Source of the DNA: Certhia americana
Taxonomy: Eukaryota; Chordata; Aves; Passeriformes; Certhiidae
Reading direction: 5' to 3'
Length of the DNA stretch: 64,000 bases
Assembly (NCBI GenBank): GCA_018697195.1
Contig: CM031866.1
Span: forward strand, 10,623,469-10,687,468
The notes below the pieces were generated by a model, which saw nothing but the letters and a program-made list of their open reading frames with translations, had not been told where the DNA came from and made no database searches. The position numbers and the translations under genes are program-made. Positions 63,320 to 64,000 of this stretch are shown here, one piece after another. How positions within the stretch are numbered: position 1 is the first letter of the stretch; each line of letters starts with the position of its first letter.

Positions 63320-63710
63320 CAAGTACTTTTACAGCCTGATTGGCAGCCATACACATTACACCAGTTAAATGCAGCACTACTGCATCATGCATTGCATAAT
63401 CTTGTTTTTTCCAGCTACTTTTCTCTGCACATCTTTGACAAATAAAGCACCAGAAGAGTAAAGGGTGTTCCTCATGCAGTGAAAACAATCTGAGACTTCA
63501 GGCATTTCAATATTAAGTCACCCCACAGCACCTCTGTCCCAAACTCCCACTCTTTACTCTAGGTCCTTGACATAGAGCAGGAATGAAAGTCAGAAATTCA
63601 AAGCATTTTTTCCATCCTTCAGATTATTATTTCTTTTTTTTTCTTCTATTTGAAGGAGCACAAACAGTAACCATGATCCCTCATACAAACAGTTGTAGCA
63701 GCAGGAAAAC

Positions 63711-63818
63711 AGCTGGACATGGCACTTCAGTGCTAAGGTTTAATTGTAAGGTGCTGTTTGACCAAAGGTTGGACTCCATCTTGGAGGTTTTTTCCAACCT
63801 TAATGATTCTATGATTCA
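63711..63818 (+). mobile_element. CR1 LINE 3' terminal fragment
   Basis: GCTGTTTGACCAAAGGTTGG followed by ACTCCATCTTGGAGG, TTTTTTCCAACCTTAATGAT and TCTATGATTC, the classic CR1 3' end with its short terminal repeat. 5'-truncated. Confidence 0.92.
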
Positions 63819-64000
63819 ATACTGGAAATAGGTAGAATTCACATAAAGCTGTTGAGTAGACATTATTAGGCAGACACATCCCACAGTACTGATCACAGCA
63901 ATATTAAAAGAAGATGGTCTTTTGTCTTAGCTGCAAAAAGGACCCAAGATCTACAATCCAAAAATTTAATTAGAAACAATGAAATCTCTAGATCTTATCT

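Noticed and set aside
44170..64000. Search for TNFAIP8L3 coding exons expected from synteny
   Set aside because: No open frame resembling the conserved TIPE-family helical domain is present on the plus strand.

Overview
The window is vertebrate nuclear DNA from a bird, most likely a songbird (passerine). It is AT-rich and gene-poor, with GT-AG introns, CR1 retrotransposon tails and an avian-type ERV LTR fragment. It carries two recognisable protein genes, gliomedin (GLDN) and aromatase (CYP19A1), in the head-to-head arrangement known from chicken and mammals. The aromatase protein is close to the chicken one as I remember it. The species call is inference; an alignment search would settle it.

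Layout. 1-8103 (minus strand): the 5' part of GLDN, six coding exons giving the first 242 residues (cytoplasmic stub, transmembrane anchor, furin-type site, two collagen-like stretches). The olfactomedin exons lie beyond the left edge. 7700-8620: a CpG-rich promoter region that contains an 18-bp G-rich minisatellite interrupted by a 10-N assembly gap. 8625-31400: about 23 kb between the two genes, with one CR1, one LTR fragment, a second suspected LTR, an unexplained 244-codon ORF, and a candidate distal promoter and untranslated first exon for CYP19A1 (about 24.8 kb). 31270-31542: the likely proximal (gonadal, PII-like) CYP19A1 promoter, with an NR5A/SF-1 half-site, a TATA-like box and a strong splice acceptor. 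31543-43494 (plus strand): the complete CYP19A1 coding sequence in nine coding exons, 509 residues, with every catalytic landmark present. 44164: first downstream poly(A) signal. 44.2-64 kb: noncoding DNA with a CpG-rich patch at 47.9-48.3 kb, simple repeats and CR1 tails. TNFAIP8L3, the neighbour expected from mammalian synteny, has no recognisable coding exon here and presumably lies further right.

Function. The two genes are neighbours but not partners. Gliomedin is a Schwann-cell ligand that clusters axonal nodal proteins. Aromatase is the ER P450 that converts androgens to estrogens. The most useful content for aromatase regulation is the pair of candidate promoters, 6.6 kb apart, that could feed one shared coding exon. 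This matches the known use of alternative untranslated first exons by vertebrate CYP19A1 in brain and gonad.

No CRISPR array, operon, tRNA or rRNA was seen. I found no clearly new molecular system; the second-look items are mainly regulatory and structural.
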